DNA of 64,000 bases, from positions 41,463,970-41,527,969 of the forward strand of contig JAVGWX010000011.1 of NCBI GenBank assembly GCA_036924085.1. The letters are read 5' to 3'. A program made the translations under genes and the position numbers. Positions 11,201 to 19,559 of the stretch are shown in pieces. Positions within the stretch are counted from its first letter, which is position 1, and every line of letters begins with the position of its first letter. The DNA is from Ariolimax columbianus (lineage: Eukaryota > Mollusca > Gastropoda > Stylommatophora > Arionidae). The notes under the pieces are model-generated. The model made no database searches, was not told where the DNA came from, and saw nothing but the letters and a program-made list of their open reading frames with translations.

Positions 11201-12136
11201 ACTTGGAGGCAGGACATATTTCCAGAGGTGGTAGAAAATATACCAGGTATTGCAAACAAAAACTGCCAGACCGAAAAAGAAAGGAGAGACACTACCCTAA
11301 GCTTCATAACGAAAAGCTACCCAAGCATGGACTGGACCCATGCATACACCGACGGTTCTGTAACAAACACTACACAGAACGGAGGGGCAGGAGCATTCCT
11401 GAACCTACCAAATGGCAGAAAAATAACACTGTCATTCGCTACTGGTAAGTACACAAGCAATTTCAGAGCGGAGGCAGAGGCACTGAGGGCGGCAGTGGAA
11501 GAAATGGCAACACACAGTGACAATGAGAGCCACATAGTCTTGTTGACAGATGCTCTCGCCGTAGTCACAGCGCTAAAAAGCCAGAAAAACACTGAGCTTA
11601 ATGACTTAAGAGCAGCACTCTGCAAACTGTGCCAGCTGTCCGCACCAAAAAGGGTAGTGGTACAGTGGGTTCCGTCACACTGCAACATCCAAGGCAACGA
11701 GGAGGCAGACAGACTGGCAAAAGAAGGTGCAAGGCTACCACAAACAGATACCAGTATGACGTACGAAGAATCAAAACGGCTTATCAAAGCCAGGTACATT
11801 ACCAAATGGGAAACCGAACATACTGGTTACACCAAAAACGATGCCTATTACCAGTTGAACCGAAGAGAGCAGGTCGTTGTCTTCAGACTTCGCACTGGCC
11901 ACAATAGACTGAGGTACCACCTATTCAACAAATTGAAGATAGGGTGTACCGACGAATGCCCGTGCGGTACTGGTAAAATGACTACTGAACATCTGCTGCA
12001 GAACTGCCCGACATACGGGGATCAGAGAGAGCAGATGTGGCCATTGCCAGTGGAACTGCAAGACAAGCTCTATGGTAGTGGCGAGAGTCTCAGGACGACC
12101 GCCGCTTTTTTCGAAAAAATAATGGTTGCTGTCTGA
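8231..12136 (+). CDS. I-clade (Nimb-like) LINE polyprotein: endonuclease, reverse transcriptase, RNase H
   Basis: An uninterrupted 1301-residue frame. The AP-type endonuclease covers about residues 78-290: WNAEG at 84, QET at 111, GDFNSH at 204, SDH at 281. At residue 258 the usual Asp of the PDLA motif is Glu; the copy at 29756 keeps Asp. The reverse transcriptase covers about 510-830: SPGKDGI at 523, VDLEKAFDKVW at 653, VPQGGVLSP at 711, FADD at 742. RNase H covers about 1033-1165 with D1041, E1081 or E1083, D1107 and D1160. A Cys/His cluster (C1239, C1243, C1245, H1254, C1259) ends the protein. It would nick DNA, copy its own RNA into the nick and degrade the RNA strand. The start is uncertain: Met at 8231 or 8281 are both plausible, and the first ~75 residues look like leader. 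Apart from the endonuclease change it looks competent. Confidence 0.93.
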   Translation: MHGAASLTKQCNVNHSMMAQPIRKTYGAHPEETRQAAIAPGPTPRRGPPLTTGGHPPMCRGVKAHGYGETTIGQNIKTLRILQWNAEGVINKKLSLTHHLHEGKIDVACIQETHLNNNHKFSIRGYQTFRLDREGHKGGVLILTRNSIPSSAVPVNHTGQAEIVGVDIMAQETKLRIFNLYGPPNRDLSLSSMEVRDSNCIVVGDFNSHSERWGYSDTDSRGDEVEDWEIDANLSLINRPEDSPSFYSRTWHTTSTPELAFSTQDIHYKIDRQVLNQLAGSDHRPIRLTMDMEVGPQETKPLPRWNYKRADWDRFAILTDGLCETINTRNTKMKPMVESLSKAIMQAATETIPRGARKNYKPYWNDELQKVEDAVTNARNMAEREKSVEANIALKAAAAKYKHTLKQTARESWKNKTESLNLDKEGNKLWKLVRAMNDETPSNKQITIKQGENLITGKKAANAFVDHYARANHIEVPADKHTDISEELKGHENINTAPEEHMMAKLTMREMEEAMRTLKRRKSPGKDGITNEMLMGLGQTAKEKLLSVLNQRWKRGIVPQAWKDAILVPVPKTGKDKTDPNGYRPISLLSCVGKLMERMINTRLMWHLEEKRILIPQQAGFRQHRSTEDQVILIAQEIEDAYQAQKHTVAVWVDLEKAFDKVWKDGLRVKLRRSDVCGKMYKWINHYLKQRTARVQVQGQMSKKVTLEQGVPQGGVLSPTLFLVYINDITENIPRRVHSSMFADDLAMWTSEKNLTIARNRMQTALTSLEEWANSWLVKINEEKTTCTIFSLSLKPQSTKLSLNGKILQPNDNPTYLGVTFDRRMTWKSQIERNRMKARERMAIMRKLAGTSWGADEGILKKLYTGRVRPVLEYGIAAWTTAAKANFDKVNKLQNQAMRIITGGMKSTPIVELEKITKLQSMTDRRDCRAQLQSEKLRRLTDHPMYQRLNNLGTGKLKRRNFAEIAKAKMHEDPINALTTPKPITTVRKPTWRQDIFPEVVENIPGIANKNCQTEKERRDTTLSFITKSYPSMDWTHAYTDGSVTNTTQNGGAGAFLNLPNGRKITLSFATGKYTSNFRAEAEALRAAVEEMATHSDNESHIVLLTDALAVVTALKSQKNTELNDLRAALCKLCQLSAPKRVVVQWVPSHCNIQGNEEADRLAKEGARLPQTDTSMTYEESKRLIKARYITKWETEHTGYTKNDAYYQLNRREQVVVFRLRTGHNRLRYHLFNKLKIGCTDECPCGTGKMTTEHLLQNCPTYGDQREQMWPLPVELQDKLYGSGESLRTTAAFFEKIMVAV

Positions 12137-12147
12137 CTGTGTACGCA

Positions 12148-12163
12148 GAAGAAGAAGAAGAAG
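12148..12163 (+). repeat. (GAA)n 3' tail of the LINE
   Basis: The stop codon is followed by only about 11 bases, ending in GTACGCA, and then GAA repeats up to the target-site duplication. The copy at 29756-33150 has the same short 3' UTR and tail, and the copy at 18166-19299 has a much longer GAA tail. Confidence 0.9.
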
Positions 12164-12313
12164 AAATTAAATATTTGGTCTATAGTGCTTCTTCCCTGTC
12201 TGAACCCTGCTTGCTCCTCGGCAATGATGTTCTCTGCTTGGGGTTTCAATTGATCGAGGATTAATCTAAGCATGACCTTACTAGGGTGGCTGATGAGGCT
12301 TATTGTTCTAATG
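12164..12313 (-). pseudogene. RTE-like LINE, upstream RT piece (right half of the split element)
   Basis: The minus strand reads TISLISHPSKVMLRLIL, then IIAEEQAGFRQGRSTIDQIFN. This is the RT fingers block that precedes motif A. It stops at the 13-bp duplication and resumes in the correct frame at 4791. The 5' end is lost at about 12313, where a different repeat begins. Confidence 0.85.
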
Positions 12314-12345
12314 GAGAATAGTAATAATATTTGAGTGACTAGGGA

Positions 12346-12505
12346 AGAGGGGAGAAAGTGTGTCTTGTCTGGAAAGATCCGAAGAACACGAAATCAACAC
12401 CTGACTGGGACACTGAGTAGAATACGCTTAGCTGGCTGATTGAACGGAGATCAGAGCACTTATGGGAATGTCCACTGATAATGTTGGTTGCTAGAATCAA
12501 GAATC
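12346..12505 (+). repeat. Interspersed repeat family N, copy 1
   Basis: GGGGAGAAAGTGT...CTGGAAAGATCC...GAAATCA(A/C)CACC...ACGCTTA(G/A)CTGGCTG...CACTTATGGGAATGT is shared with 29540-29715 over about 170 bases with many differences. Noncoding; family unknown. Confidence 0.65.
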
Positions 12506-12737
12506 AAGAATAATACGAGTGGCGTTCAAATCAAAGCGGGACTTTTTTGTTTTATGTTTTAGTTCTACTCGTAATGTGAGTAGAGCTACTGCATCACATC
12601 ACTTTCAAGGAGCACAAAAGACTAAACCTACTCGTTGTGGGCATTCGTAACAACAACCGTAGGCGAGGTGCTGATTTACACCCTGGTCGACTGGAACGTA
12701 CCTGTATCGGGAGTTTAACTACGTAAATTTGTCCCAG

Positions 12738-13227
12738 TGCTCCGGCGGGGACTTTTTGTATGACAATGACAAGAACAACACCACTGCCTCACGGAGAGCA
12801 TGTCGTAAGAGGCGACTAATTGTGTGACATGGCATAACACCGGTCATGGTTAGGTGGTTTGTTTAGAGCAGCATAGATGGCGCCTAACAGGCTGCGGGTA
12901 TATTTCGATCTAGTGTTTAAGTCTATTAAGATGGATTCACACATCGGGTAACCACCCTCCGTAGGCGGTTGTCCCAACGATAAGCAGGAAACCCTTCTCT
13001 CGGCTACACCCAACTCATACCAGAGCTGAGACCTGCACAAGGGCATCTGTCCCTGTAGAAGTACAGGTCGGCTAAGTGGTACCTGCACAAGGGCATCTGT
13101 CCCGGTAGAAGTACAGGTCGGCTAAGTGGTACCTGCACAGGGGCATCTGTCCCTGTAGAAGTACAGGTCGGCTAAGTGGTACCTGCACAGGGGCATCTAT
13201 CCCTGTAGAAGTACAGGTCGGCTAAGA
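12738..13227 (+). repeat. Interspersed repeat family L, copy 1, with 4x 50-bp amplified end
   Basis: Shares about 370 bp with 25181-25556 and, inverted, with 56050-56320. Common blocks are GACAAGAA(C/T)AACACCACTG, TGTGACATGGCATAACACCG, AACAGGCTGCGGGT and AACCACCCTCCGTA. In this copy the final 50-bp unit is repeated four times (starts 13031, 13081, 13131, 13181). Each unit holds the perfect inverted repeat CCTGTA-GAAG-TACAGG; the second unit has one change. The copy at 25181 carries a single unit. Confidence 0.8.
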
Positions 13228-13234
13228 ATACTTT

Positions 13235-14022
13235 TGTCGTAACAAGCAACTGGTCATGGAGTTTAATGTAGATAAATGTACAGTCATCCACATGGGTAGA
13301 TCCAATATGAAACAGAATGGGCGAGAACAATATTAGAAAGAAAGAAAAAGAAAGAGACCTAGAGGTTATAATAGACCATGCATGTAAGGGGAGTGAGCAA
13401 GTGCGGGTAGCAGTGAAAAAGGCAAATGCAACTTTAGGTATGATAAAAATTAATATTAAACATACGAGTGATAGTCGAACTGGATAAAGCATTAGTTAGA
13501 CCTAGATTGAAGTACTGTGTACAGGCGTGGAGTCCATATCATAGAGGGGATATAAAAATGCTGGAAAGAATTTAAAAAAGAGCGACAAAGCTGATAGTGG
13601 GATTCCAGAATTACAGTTATGAGAAAAGACTAAAAAAAAACCGGCCCACAGTGTCTTGAAGAGAGAAGAATTCGAGGTGACTTAATACAGGTTTATAAGA
13701 TGATCAGAGGAATGGATAAATTAGACTATAACAAGTTTTTTTTCAAAATACAACCACCCATAAGAACAAGAGGGCATAGCTACAAAGTAACTAAAGAGAG
13801 ATCCAGATTAAATATTCGTAAATATTTTAGTCAGAGAGTTGTGAATGCTTGGAATGCATTGCCACAGGAGGTAGTGGACGCAGGGACAATTAATGCATTT
13901 AAGAATAAATTGGATGCGCACAGCTGTTAGAGCAAGGTAATGTAAATGAAACTTGTTGTATTCATTCTCTGCAGTCTTCTAAACTAGTTTAAAGACGTTA
14001 AGTTAAGTTAAGTTAAGTTAAG
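13235..14022 (+). pseudogene. CR1/L2-like LINE RT C-terminal fragment, copy K1, with (TTAAG)n tail
   Basis: Frames match the post-palm region seen better at 59775-60625: FNVDKCTVIHMGRS near 13265, a RLKYCVQAWSP-like block near 13510, ERI.KRATKLIVGFQNYSYE near 13560, and RTRGHSYKVTKERSRL...SQRVVNAWNALPQEVVDA from 13755. The last frame ends at 13930, and a tail of GTTAAGTTAAG repeats follows (13995-14022). Several stops and shifts show it is dead. 5'-truncated like the other copies (K2 to K5). Confidence 0.75.
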
Positions 14023-14130
14023 AATGAGTTATAGTATGCTGGAACTACTATCATTAGTTAGGGACACTTGTGTTATATTATTGCCAGGTGGCACACGCCA
14101 TGGGCCAGTCACGTAACAGAAACATAAAAA

Positions 14131-14560
14131 TGGCGGATAACACTGTTAGTGCTTGCATGGAATATCGTGTTGGGATGAATTTTCTTGTGAAAGGCGGTAA
14201 GACATTTGAATGTTGCAATCGTTTTAAGGAGTGTTAGATAATCCCGTCCTGCCCCTGTTGGATAACGCTCGACCTCATACAGTTGCCGCACTATGTGCCA
14301 TCTGCAGCAACTCGTCTGGGAGGTATTGGAACAGCCACCTTACAGCCCAGATATAGCGACAAGCGATTTCCACCTGTTTGGACCTCTAAAAGAATTCCTG
14401 GGAGGTCAGCATTTCGACATTGATGACGAAGTGAAACAGGCTGTCCTGGATTAGTTCAGACATACTGATAAATCTTTCTACGCTGAAACTTTTCAAGCAG
14501 TAGAAGAACGCTGGGAAGAGTGTGTAAACATTGCAGGAGATTGTATCTGAAAATTTTCTT
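14131..14560 (+). pseudogene. Mariner transposase, internally deleted
   Basis: A start at 14131 gives MADNTVSACMEYRVGMNFLV, then a short helix-turn-helix-like stretch ending in a stop near 14236. This resembles the mariner N-terminus. Directly after it come LLDNARPHT (second catalytic Asp, about 14240) and, after a frame change near 14300, EQPPYSPDIATSDFHLFGPLK (third catalytic Asp, about 34 residues on). A stop replaces a likely Trp near 14452, before FYAETFQAVEERW. The middle third, with the first catalytic Asp, is deleted. Confidence 0.75.
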
Positions 14561-14609
14561 TTGTTATTTTAAAAAAAAAAGTCCAGCTTTGACTTGAACG
14601 ACACTCATA

Positions 14610-15090
14610 ATAATAATAATAATAATAAGAAGAAGAAGAAGAAGAGGAAGAAAAAGAAGTTGTACAAACGGACGTATACTTGAAAGTTAAACGGTTTTGC
14701 GTTAGAGTTGGTGTGTTTTGAAGAGGAAATGGACATTGACTGAGCATCAAGCAACTTAGCGTAACAAATGACAAGTTTTTGACAAGTGGAATTGGTAGTC
14801 GATGTCTGACGGAGACGAATCGACGCGAGCAAGGAAGAGTACTCATTCAGCCACCAGCGGTAAGTCGAAACCAGTTTGTAAGGAGTAGGATGTTTTTTCT
14901 GGGATGGTAGTCGAGAAGAATTATACCGGTTCGTTGCTTTTATTCTCTGCTTTAAGCGTATGCTAACTGCCGGTTTCTAATGTACCTCTCTTTTACGGGA
15001 ACATGAGAATTAGGTTGTTTTCAATGATAATTATGAGAGTTTTTGAAGAAATCTAGATAACAGAGCGTTAGTGTTTTTAGTAGGAGGGTC
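14610..15090. other. No gene seen; AAT/AAG microsatellite at left edge
   Basis: AAT then AAG triplets at 14608-14650 follow the mariner end. The rest holds no recognisable frame. Confidence 0.4.
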
Positions 15091-15435
15091 AAAATAGCGT
15101 CTTTAAAAGAGAAGAATTCGAGGTGATACAGATTTTCAACGGAAAGGATAAATTAGACAAATATCTATAAGAACAAGAGGGCACAGCTACAAATTAATTA
15201 AATAAATGTCCAGATTAGATACCAGGAACGCATTTTGTAGTCATGAATGGTGAATGCTTGAAATTTATTGCCACAAGGAATAGTAGTGGATGGGTTAATT
15301 AATGCATTTAAAAATAAATTGGATGCGCGTTGCTTTTAGATCAAGTGAAGTCAAAGAAACTGGTTGTATACAGACCCTGCAGAGTCTTCTAAACCAGTAT
15401 CAAGACGTTAGGTTAAGCTATTAGCAACTAAATGG
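15090..15435 (+). pseudogene. CR1/L2-like LINE fragment, copy K2
   Basis: Matches the last ~330 bases of the K family: the AAAGAGAAGAATTCGAGGTG start, AGAACAAGAGGGCACAGCTAC, the GGTGAATGCTTG block, and the 3' UTR ending in AAGACGTTAGGTTAAG. All frames are broken. Confidence 0.75.
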
Positions 15436-15960
15436 CGAAGCATATAGATCTTTAGCCTGACTTGGCAAAACAGATTGGGTAAACCACCTAGACGCGCGAA
15501 GCTTAAATCTATTAATCATCTTTTTTATTTTTTCTTCCTCATTTACTTCTTTTTGTTCTTACTTCTTCTTTTTCTTCTTCTTCTTCTTTTTCTTCTTCCC
15601 CTTCTTCTTCTTTTTCTACTTCCTCTTCTTCTTCTTCTTCTTCTTAGTCTACTTATTTCTCTTCTTCGTCTCCCTTTCATTCAGTTCGAACCGTAGAGTC
15701 ACCATCATAGATGGTTTCCACGCAGGAAATATGTGCCAACCCACTGTGATATGTTGTAGTTTTACATGGTGAGGTTGTTAATACCGCTAACCACATTTAC
15801 AACATCTATTGGTCAAGATAGGGCCATCTCAGAAAAGGCCAAAGTGATCCACACTGTGAAGGCTTAAGTCTACCCCCACTGTTAATCGATATTATATTTG
15901 ATGTTAGGCATATTAGCGAGGAGAAGATGGGTTATACTGTAATATTATAATCCTGGTTCT
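15436..15960. repeat. TTC-rich microsatellite, otherwise no gene
   Basis: TTC/TTTTTC repeats fill about 15525-15660. This could be the GAA tail of a minus-strand retroelement, but no element body was recognised beside it. 15690-15960 shows nothing identifiable. Confidence 0.5.
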
Positions 15961-16690
15961 CATTACGGCACAGTATGTGCCGTATGCTAGGTAGCCAAAA
16001 TTCCGTCTAAACTGGTCTCTACCTTATGCATTGGAGCAATGCGGGTGTCGGATCGACGATTTAAGGTGTAGGTTTACCACAACGTCCTGTTATATGTCCA
16101 TCTATTGTCGAACAAGCGCACCAAACGGCTTACCCACTAACGCCGTATTTACAGTGTCACTGATGAAACCTTGACTCCTGATTGCAGTGTTTCGGATGTG
16201 GGGAACCATTGACAATATTCTACGTTTCATCTCCCGTTGAGTACCTTGGAGCCGCGCTATGTTCATTTTTCGTGATGCCACAACTCGCGGCCATAAATTA
16301 GGGCCGGACTGACCATTCTGTTGAAAGTGGTGAGCTTTTGCTTATTTGTTTTTTATCTGTTAAAGTTAGGACCCGATGGGATGGACGCTCAGTTATCCTG
16401 CTGCATCTGTCGGTGCATTACGTGAGCGCTTGTAATTTCTTAGATCAAGTAGATGTACGAAGTCATGCATTTGATGGAGCTAACTTCAAGACACATTTCT
16501 TCGTAAAGACAGAAAGTGTTCACCATAGATTGGGTATTTCCTCTATTTGTTGTTAAACCAACCGCCATGCCTGCTTCATTTAGCTCGCTTAGGCATTGTT
16601 CAACTTCTACAATGCTGTGATTGCTAATGGCAATATCGTCTGCAAATCATATACATAAGAACATTTCATAATCTGTGTTGACAGATCATG
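15960..16690 (-). pseudogene. Non-LTR RT remnant (nematode RTE-1-like pattern)
   Basis: The minus strand from about 16680 reads FADDIAISNHSIVEVEQCL, SELNEAGMAVGLTTN, and an IYLI.EITSAHV-like block. Downstream are NRMVSPALIYGRELW and MKRRILSMVPHIRNTAIRSQ. This is the order of RT motif C, thumb and C-terminal region. Stops and shifts occur throughout and there is no upstream palm. Confidence 0.65.
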
Positions 16691-17605
16691 GCTTTTAACA
16701 AAACGGAAAACATTGCATAGTTACGCTTATACACACATCATTGCTTACAGCGGTATCTGTGGATAAAGTTTCTTATTTATTTCTAGTGATTATCTAGTAA
16801 CTAGAACTTCAACACTTGGCTCCGTCCGGAAAGTGTAAATTTTTTTAATACACACAATTCGGTAGTGACTACAAGTCGACACGGCGACTTGAATTAAATT
16901 GCTTCGATGGCATGTTTGCATGTTTGAGAGTTTAAAAAAAGGTAATTTGCACTTGAATAGGAGACACTGCAGTAATCAATCTATACACAATATTCACTTA
17001 ACACAGAAAGATCCGTCAGAACAACACTGCACTCAAGTGAGAGAACGATACGCACGAAACTGAAAGTTCGTCAGTGGAGAACATTGTCAACATGTCCCAA
17101 CTCGCGCGTTGTCTGGGGTCAAACGACTGATCTTCCTGTATATTGAACAGTTTCAAAAATGACTGTTCCTCGGCCTTCTAGTATCTGACCTTGAACGATC
17201 ACGCAAAATATATGACACTGAGCCGTAAATCAAACGAATACATTTGCTGTAAATAGTTCGTTAATGTTGATTGACTCAGAGGGAACGATGTAGAGAGCTG
17301 GAAATAAGATGCGTTGACCTAGAAAAATAAAGACAGAATGGACTAAGCAAATTTCACGTCGTAAGAGCTCACTGTTTGAGAGTTTTTGCAAGAGGGACAA
17401 ACAGTTAATTACAGGAACTTTCTATTTAAGTTAAGATGAATTTTTTAATATTTTCATTGGCTATTCTTGCAAACGTAGTAATAGGTCTATAACCGACACT
17501 GCTGTCGTTGAATGAGAATTCATCTGTCCCCGTCTTTGCTGCTTTCAGTTTTGTTTGTTTGTTTCGAATGCCCACAATGAGTAGGTTTACTTTTTTGTGC
17601 GCCAT
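16690..17605. other. No recognisable gene
   Basis: AT-rich, with short frames only and no repeat shared with the rest of the window that I could see. Confidence 0.4.
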
Positions 17606-17925
17606 AAAAAAGACGTTAAGTGACGGGTTGCAGAAGTTTCCTAACATCCCGAGCGTGCCGATGAAGGTAGACCGAAGTCCTCCTGGCGGTTCTGCTATGC
17701 CTAGCTTCATCTGCGTGTCGCTTACTGCTACGGGGATCACGTCGATCCATCACATCGATAGCCAGGCTGCCATGAAAACAACCCGTTTCTAGGTAGGGCT
17801 ACGTGGAAGCCGAGATGAGGGTCTTGGCCAGTATATTTTTCCTGTCCCTGACTAACATGTCTGATCAGTATGTTGGTCATGACCAGACATTAGTCTTCTT
17901 ACCGGCTTTCTTTTTTAAATTGTAA
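17606..17925 (+). repeat. Interspersed repeat family M, copy 1
   Basis: Shares about 270 bases with 29099-29365: AAAAAGACGTTAAGTG(A/G)CGGG, CTTCATCTGCGTGTC, GCTACGGGGATC-like, CAGGCTGCC(A/C)TGAAAACA and GAGGGTCTT...CCAGTATATTTT. Noncoding and SINE-like in length; no clear tRNA head. Confidence 0.7.
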
Positions 17926-18152
17926 GTCAGTTACCCCTTTACTGCAGTGTAAACTGGGGCGTGCTGAGATTGAGATTCAAATTAGTTACGTTGACCGCAA
18001 GAATCAAGCACTAAATAACTCTAATAATTTGGAGCTTAATTTTTTTAATTTAGCTGAAGAGAAATAAGGATATTTTTCCTACAGATCCCACATAGTGTGC
18101 AGACTACATGTTTTTGTTTTTTAAATCTTTTTTTACAATTTGTATTACCATT

Positions 18153-18165
18153 CCTGGGTACATTC
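18153..18165. repeat. 13-bp target-site duplication of minus-strand LINE, left copy
   Basis: CCTGGGTACATTC, identical to 19300-19312. The LINE tail begins immediately after it. Confidence 0.9.
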
Positions 18166-19299
18166 TTCTTCTTCTTCTTCTTCTTCTTCTTCTTCTTCTT
18201 CTTCTTCTTCTTCTTCTTCTTCTTCTTCTTCTTCTTCTTCTTCTTCTTCTTCGAACGCTGTCAGACGTCAACCTTTATATTTTCGAAAAAAAGCAGCGGT
18301 CATCCTGAGGCTGTCGATACTGCCATAGAGCTTGTCTAGTGTTGCCACTGGTGATGGCCACATCTGCTTTCTCTGATCCTCGTATGTCGGGCAGTTTTGT
18401 AGCAGATGTTCAGCGGTCATTTTCCCAGTACCGCACATGCATTCGTCAGTGCCACCTATCTTCAATTTATTGAATAGGTGGTACCTCAGTCTATTGTGGC
18501 CAGTGCGAAGTCTGAAGACCACGACCTGCTCTCTTCTGTTCAACTGGTAATAGGCATCATTTTTTGTGTAGCCAGTATGTTCTGTTTCCCATTTGGTCAT
18601 GTATCTAGCTCTAATAAGCCTTTCTGACTCTTCGTATGTCACACTAGTATCTGGTTGTAGTAGTATTTCACCTTCTTTTGCCAGTCTGTCTGCCTCCTCG
18701 TTGCCTTGGATGTTGCAGTGGGATGGAACCCATTGTACCACTACTCTTTTTGGTGCGGACTGCTGGCATAGTTGACAGAGTACTGCTCTTAATTCATTGA
18801 GTTCAATATTTTTCTGGCTTTTTAGTGATGTGACTACGGCCAGTGCATCTGTAAGCAGGACTATATGGCTTTCATTTCTTTTGCATGTCACCATTTCTTC
18901 TACTGCAGCCCTCAGTGCCTCTGCCTCCGCTCTGAAATTGCTTGAATATTTTCCAGTTGCCACTGATAGTGTTGTTTTTCTACCATTTGGTAGGCTCAGG
19001 AATACCCCTGCCCCTCCGTTCTGTGTTGTGTTTGTTACAGAGCCGTCGGTGTATGCATGGGTCCAGTCCATTCTTGGGTAGTTTTTCGTTTGGTACCTCG
19101 GGGTTATGTCTCTTCTTTCTTTTTCAGTCTGGCTGTTCTTATTTCCAATACCTGGTATATTTTCTGCCACCTCTGGAAATATATGCTGCCTCTAGGTAGG
19201 TTTGCGTTCAGTAGGGATGGGCTTTGGTGTTGTTAATGCGTTCATAGGGTCTTCGTTCATCTTTGCTTTGGCTATTTCTGCAAAGTTTCTCCACTTTAG
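18166..19299 (-). mobile_element. 5'-truncated I-clade LINE copy with long GAA tail
   Basis: Bounded by a perfect 13-bp duplication. On the minus strand it begins at the position matching about 11103 of the full copy and ends in about 29 GAA triplets (TTC on the plus strand, to about 18252). Only the region before RNase H, RNase H itself and the Cys/His end are kept. It is more diverged from the 8231 frame than the copy at 29756, so it is probably older or from another subfamily. Confidence 0.9.
18268..19170 (-). pseudogene. I-clade LINE RNase H and Cys/His C-terminal domain
   Basis: A 300-residue frame homologous to residues ~1000-1300 of the full protein. RNase H residues are visible: AYTDGSVTN, FRAEAEALRAAVEE, LLTDALAVV and GNEEADRLAKEG. 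The C-terminal cluster TDECMCGTGKM...HLLQNC is kept. An in-frame stop lies just upstream near 19195, and the endonuclease and reverse transcriptase are missing. The domain itself is undamaged, but no promoter is evident. Confidence 0.85.
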
Positions 19300-19559
19300 C
19301 CTGGGTACATTCAAGAAGATGTATAGAGTTGAGAATTGAATGACTATTGTCCAAGTAGCTGTCCCGTAGCGCGCAGTCTGTTTTTATTTAATCCCGATAT
19401 AGAAACAGATCTTGATACTACTGAAGATCTGAACCCGTGTCCCCAATGTCAACATACCTCTGTCCAAACTGTTCAGTCACTCGCATCGCCATTTTATTTC
19501 AAACCAGACAGGAAAAAAACAAACTACATAAACTTTTCAGGGGTTTCAAACGGGTCTCT

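Larger units (their letters stand above)
4792..12163 (+). mobile_element. I-clade LINE insertion carrying 5' ETS and 18S rRNA at its 5' end
   Basis: Everything between the two copies of the 13-bp duplication appears to have entered as one piece, because the host RTE-like sequence resumes without gap on each side. In order it holds an rDNA-type GC-rich leader (4792-5418), 18S rRNA from its first base to about position 1240 (5419-6660), degenerate repeats that begin with an 18S segment (6596-7260), a structured leader (to 8230), one long EN-RT-RNase H frame (8231-12136), a 3' UTR of only about 11 bases and a (GAA)n tail. I infer that a read-through or template-jumped rRNA-LINE RNA was reverse-transcribed and inserted. 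An assembly join is an alternative, but it would not explain the duplication. Confidence 0.85.
12515..14610 (+). mobile_element. Mariner-like element with internal insertions
   Basis: The left end (TACGAGTGGCGTTCAAATC at about 12518, then AAAGCGGGACTTTTTT) is matched inversely by the right end near 14573-14609 (AAAAAGTCCAGCTTTGACTT, then GAACGACACTCATA). Mariner transposase pieces lie just inside the right end. Repeat L (12738-13227) and a CR1/L2-like LINE fragment (13235-14022) sit between the left end and the transposase remnant, so they probably inserted later. Confidence 0.6.

Noticed and set aside
9316..11805. Minus-strand frames of 60-166 codons opposite the LINE
   Set aside because: Antisense shadows of the 1301-codon frame; the same shadows recur in each LINE copy.
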